The notes under the pieces are model-generated. The model was not told where the DNA came from. It did no database searches and saw nothing but the letters and a program-made list of their open reading frames with translations. Position numbers and translations under genes: made by a program. Positions 60,898-64,000 of a stretch of 64,000 nucleotides of DNA are shown piece after piece. The stretch comes from Thiothrix subterranea (GTDB lineage: Bacteria; Pseudomonadota; Gammaproteobacteria; Thiotrichales; Thiotrichaceae), in assembly GCF_030930995.1 (NCBI RefSeq), contig NZ_CP133217.1, positions 4,144,001 to 4,208,000 on the forward strand, written 5' to 3'. The number at the start of each line of letters is the position of its first letter. Position 1 is the stretch's first letter.

Positions 60898-61337
60898 AGT
60901 TTCTTCTCGTCGATGGCTTGATTAGCCAATTGATCTACCCGTTCGTTTTCGGCGTGTCCGCTATGGCCTTTCACCCAGCGCCAATCAATCTTGTGTTGAG
61001 CGGAAGCGGTATCCAGACGTTGCCACAACTCTTGATTTTTGACCGGCTTGCCCGCTGCTGTTTTCCAGCCTTTACGTTTCCAACCGGCTAACCATTCGGT
61101 AATGCCTTGGCGGACGTATTGGGAATCGGTGGTCAATACCACTTCGCACGGGCGCTTCAGGGTTTCCAAGGCTTGGATGGCAGCCATCAGTTCCATTTGA
61201 TTATTCGTGCTAACAGGCTGATAGCCGTAGAGTTCGCGCTCTACACCATTATAGCGTAGCAAAGCACCCCAGCCACCCGGCCCCGGATTGCCACGGCACG
61301 CCCCATCGGTGAAAATTTCAACGGCATTATTTGACAT
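60894..61337 (-). CDS. rnhA: Ribonuclease HI
   Basis: 147 aa. Acidic residues in [38 protein letters not shown], and the [19 protein letters not shown]-terminal motif. Removes RNA from RNA-DNA hybrids. The ATG at 61337 begins [11 protein letters not shown]; its neighbour upstream overlaps by 11 nt. Confidence 0.96.
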   Translation of the reverse strand: MSNNAVEIFTDGACRGNPGPGGWGALLRYNGVERELYGYQPVSTNNQMELMAAIQALETLKRPCEVVLTTDSQYVRQGITEWLAGWKRKGWKTAAGKPVKNQELWQRLDTASAQHKIDWRWVKGHSGHAENERVDQLANQAIDEKKL

Positions 61338-62127
61338 CTTTTGGCTCTTTACGGGACGCACGCCCTGCCCCCGGATTCACAATCATCCCCGGACGCAACA
61401 ACGGTTTGACCTTACGCGACGGCAATAACGGTGTCATATTGGATACTTTTTTCTGCACATGAAGAATATACACATTACCCGTCATTAAGCGGTACTGACT
61501 GCCCAAATGGTCTAACCAACGCGCCCGTTTGAACAGGTAATCGCCACCGAATACCGGACAAAATCCCGCCGATGCGGTTTCACACACCTCAAACCCTAAT
61601 ACGCTCAACCATTCACGCACCCGAAACGTGGAATAAAACTGGCAAGGCCGCGCTTTAGGGTTATGCCAGTAACGCAGTTGCGCCAAACCCTTGAAACTCA
61701 TCGGGTTAAACCCAATCAAGATGCAATGGCCTTCCGGCACTAACACCCGCTCAATTTCACGTAATACTTGGTGCGGGCTGCGGGTACAATCCAAAGCGTG
61801 GCTGGCGACGACCAAATCCAGATTGTTCAAAGCAAACGGCAATTGTTCAGGCGTACCGACAATACTGGCTTGTTCACCGGGCAATATGCCTAAGGAAAAC
61901 TGGCTTGCCACCCGTGATTCTTGCAAAAACGAATGCTGACCTGCCAACACGCCCGTTTCTAAGGCGTAATAGCCGAAAATGTCCGCACTCATCCGACTGA
62001 CAATGCTTTGCACCCGCGCCAAGGTTGCCTGCCCTGCCGACGTAGCGTACCAATCCCGACACAGTTTGACTCCGGCGGGCGGCAATGAAGTGGTAGAGGT
62101 GACGTTCAGCGATTTTTCCTTGTTCAC
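61327..62127 (-). CDS. SAM-dependent methyltransferase (YafS-like)
   Basis: 266 aa class I methyltransferase. The middle has [38 protein letters not shown] and [16 protein letters not shown], matching the YafS group that sits beside rnhA-dnaQ in gammaproteobacteria. The SAM glycine motif is not typical, as in that group. GTG start (62127) with no strong site. Substrate unknown. Confidence 0.82.
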   Translation of the reverse strand: MNKEKSLNVTSTTSLPPAGVKLCRDWYATSAGQATLARVQSIVSRMSADIFGYYALETGVLAGQHSFLQESRVASQFSLGILPGEQASIVGTPEQLPFALNNLDLVVASHALDCTRSPHQVLREIERVLVPEGHCILIGFNPMSFKGLAQLRYWHNPKARPCQFYSTFRVREWLSVLGFEVCETASAGFCPVFGGDYLFKRARWLDHLGSQYRLMTGNVYILHVQKKVSNMTPLLPSRKVKPLLRPGMIVNPGAGRASRKEPKDVK

Positions 62128-62275
62128 AAGTGGCAGACGTATTATATTCGCAGCAGATCATGCTAATCAGAAAAACTTATGAAGAGTATTCAGTTACTCG
62201 GCTGCTATCTTGCATACCATTATAACGACGAATCAAGAGCAACATAAGAACAACAAGGTCAATGGGGTTTTAAAC

Positions 62276-63553
62276 ATGATAATAATAAATAAGCAGACGC
62301 TGATGGCAGCGTCTATCCTAGCACTGTTTACCGGCACCGGCTGCTCCAACACCCTAGGCAAAGCGGAACACGCCAGCCAACAACCGACGCTACGCAAAGC
62401 CGCTTTACACACGCCCAATCTTGCTGATGCGCAACCACAAAAGCCGACCTTGGATGAAGATTTCGATACGTGGGAACGGGTATTTCGGGGTTTCCAACTC
62501 AGCGATCAATACAGCAAACACCCGCAGGTACAACGCTTTGTTAATTATTACGGGCGAAATCCGACACAATTAAATCTACTCTCCGAACGTGCCAGCGTGT
62601 TCCTGCACATGATTGTGCACGAAGTGGAACGCCGTGGAATGCCCAACGAATTGGCATTGCTGCCTTTTGTGGAAAGCGCTTTCGACGCGGACGTGTTTTC
62701 TCATGCCGGTGCAGCGGGGCTGTGGCAATTTATCCCCGATACCGGGCGACGTTACGGCTTACAGCAAGCGAAATCCTACGATGCCCGTATGGATCCGTTT
62801 GCCGCCACCGGCGCGGCGCTCACATATTTGCAAAAACTCAACAACGATTTCAACGGTGATTGGTTATTGGCACTCGCCGCTTACAATTGCGGTGAAAACC
62901 GGGTGCAACGTGAAATTGACCGCAACCGCGCCAAAGGCTTGCCCACCACGTTTTGGCATTTGTCATTACCCAAAGAAACCCGTGAATACGTGCCGCGTTT
63001 GCTGGCCTTCAAAGAGTTGATTGGCAATGCGCCGCGTTACGGCATTACGCTGCCAGAAACGCCGAATCAAGCCCGTTTAGCACAATTGCACATCGACAAG
63101 CCGGTGGATTTACGCCAAGCCGCCTTACAAGCCGGTTTGGAAGCTGACACCTTATTGAATTTAAACCCGTGTTTCCGCAGCGGCGTGACGACCCCGCAAT
63201 ATTCCAACCGCATCGTGCTGCCGCGCCAATACGCCCAACAACTGATGACCGTGATTGATGCTTTGCCTGCTGCCAGTCACCCGGTGTATGCCAGCGCCCC
63301 GACCAGCGGTTACAACAAATTGGCGACCACGCGCATTGGCAAAAAATCCAGTAAAATTGCCAAAGCCAAAACGAAAGCCAGCGCCAAAGTGCATACCGTG
63401 AAACGGGGTGATACTTTGCAATCCATCGCCCAACGCCACGGCACTTCGGTACAAACCTTGATGAAACGTAACAGCAAACGCAGCTCCAAATTAAAAGTGG
63501 GTGAACGTTTGGAGGTGATTGCAACGATCGAAGGAGCGACTAGCCACTCATGA
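62276..63553 (+). CDS. mltD: Membrane-bound lytic murein transglycosylase D
   Basis: 425 aa lipoprotein (lipobox ...GTGCSN). SLT domain: FVESAFDADVFSHAGAAG with catalytic Glu, GLWQFIPDTGRRYGL, LALAAYNCGENRV. C-terminal single LysM (HTVKRGDTLQSIAQRHGT) that binds peptidoglycan; E. coli MltD has more LysM units. A Lys/Ala-rich spacer (SSKIAKAKTKASAK) precedes LysM. The FHA gene starts within its stop codon. Confidence 0.92.
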   Translation: MIIINKQTLMAASILALFTGTGCSNTLGKAEHASQQPTLRKAALHTPNLADAQPQKPTLDEDFDTWERVFRGFQLSDQYSKHPQVQRFVNYYGRNPTQLNLLSERASVFLHMIVHEVERRGMPNELALLPFVESAFDADVFSHAGAAGLWQFIPDTGRRYGLQQAKSYDARMDPFAATGAALTYLQKLNNDFNGDWLLALAAYNCGENRVQREIDRNRAKGLPTTFWHLSLPKETREYVPRLLAFKELIGNAPRYGITLPETPNQARLAQLHIDKPVDLRQAALQAGLEADTLLNLNPCFRSGVTTPQYSNRIVLPRQYAQQLMTVIDALPAASHPVYASAPTSGYNKLATTRIGKKSSKIAKAKTKASAKVHTVKRGDTLQSIAQRHGTSVQTLMKRNSKRSSKLKVGERLEVIATIEGATSHS

Positions 63554-64000
63554 GCGAACTAATTGTCATGTTTGATAAACAAATTCTCAAACGCCTTCCG
63601 GTAAAAAAAACCAGCATTACGTTTGGGCGGCATGGCAAATCCGACATTGCGCTACCCGACCGCACCATCAGCAATAACCACGCGAGAATTACTGTGGTGC
63701 GCGATGATTGCTTTTTGGAAGATTTGCAAAGCACCAACGGCACTTACGTCAACCAACAACAGATTGACCGCCATTTGCTGACGGATGGCGACATCATTGG
63801 TTTGGGGAAATACCAAGTGGTGTTCCGTACTGATCAGGGTTTAGCGGTGCAACTCAAACGCCTCAGCATCCACCCCAAACTGATGGATTCAAGTTACACG
63901 GCATGGCTACAAGTGCTAAATGGCAGCAAATCCGGGTACATTATTCCCTTAAAAGCCGAACGTTTGGTACTGGGCAATCAAACGACGGGGCAAATCGTCA
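63550..64000 (+). CDS. FHA-domain protein, 3' end outside window
   Basis: The open frame starts MSELIVMFDKQILKRL and continues past the window. A canonical FHA domain occupies residues 5-92: SITFGRHGKSDIALPD, RTISNNHARITV, LEDLQSTNGTYVNQQ, with Arg, Ser and Asn-Gly phosphothreonine-binding residues. A second similar domain seems to begin near residue 120 (AWLQVLNGSKSGYIIPL). Start overlaps the mltD stop (ATGA). Confidence 0.88.
   Translation, partial: MSELIVMFDKQILKRLPVKKTSITFGRHGKSDIALPDRTISNNHARITVVRDDCFLEDLQSTNGTYVNQQQIDRHLLTDGDIIGLGKYQVVFRTDQGLAVQLKRLSIHPKLMDSSYTAWLQVLNGSKSGYIIPLKAERLVLGNQTTGQIV

Overview
The window looks like a chromosomal segment of a filamentous sulfur-oxidising gammaproteobacterium close to Thiothrix/Thiotrichales. 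I infer this from moderate GC, gammaproteobacterial housekeeping proteins (GlnA, NtrBC, MutY, YggX, RnhA-DnaQ, MltD), a DsrE/YedE sulfur module, and a locus resembling holdfast-anchor genes. No rRNA was seen, so the taxonomy is an inference.

Layout. 1-3.5 kb: 3' part of a type III glutamine synthetase and a complete type I GlnA. 3.5-8 kb: a CsgG/HfaB-like lipoprotein with two small secreted proteins, diverging from a WecG-family glycosyltransferase and an LtaS/OpgB-like membrane transferase. 8-10.5 kb: ntrBC, with an NtrC-box-like operator upstream. 10.8-15.4 kb: acetate/solute:Na+ symporter pair, NhaD, and a PDZ-less DegP-like lipoprotein.

15.4-31 kb is an island tied together by one promoter motif, GCATCYNN-N14-CGTAYA, found ten times and always with 14 nt between the boxes. 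It lies in front of a bufferin (bufA1-bufB-bufC) operon, a DUF302 protein, an FMN glutamate-synthase-like protein plus antiporter, a decayed DUF3179 gene, two Cys-Gly-repeat HvfA-like peptide precursors, a DoxX gene, an unlisted 58-residue secreted peptide, and an ECF sigma/anti-sigma pair (so the sigma factor probably controls itself and the island). bufB is split by a roughly 1.9 kb group II intron whose maturase carries a 2-base frameshift. Inside the island is a TetR-controlled module (AhpD-like, DsrE-like, YeeE/YedE) with two matching operators.

31-36 kb: DUF4143 ATPase, YkgJ-type Cys-cluster protein, SulP transporter, and a HAD/kinase-like gene pair. 35,981-52,107 is a 16.1 kb integrated element in the 3' end of tRNA-Gly(CCC), bounded by 19-bp direct repeats. 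It has a P4-type integrase, two AlpA-like regulators, a Prim-Pol/helicase, a second (rolling-circle Rep_trans type) initiator, ProQ/FinO protein, three tandem DUF29 genes, iteron-like repeats, and many small overlapping unknown genes, but no recognisable capsid, terminase, Zot or conjugation gene.

52-64 kb: mutY-yggX, DUF1131 lipoprotein, a 5'-3' exonuclease, an ABC-F ATPase, a two-gene TIR locus whose first protein begins with what looks like the N-terminal region of translation initiation factor IF-2, a Phd/VapC-type toxin-antitoxin pair, an outer-membrane barrel, dnaQ-rnhA-methyltransferase, mltD, and the start of an FHA protein.

The strongest candidates for undescribed biology are the IF-2-like/TIR pair, the ECF regulon of modified-peptide genes with its intron-split bufB, and the dual-replicon tRNA-Gly element.
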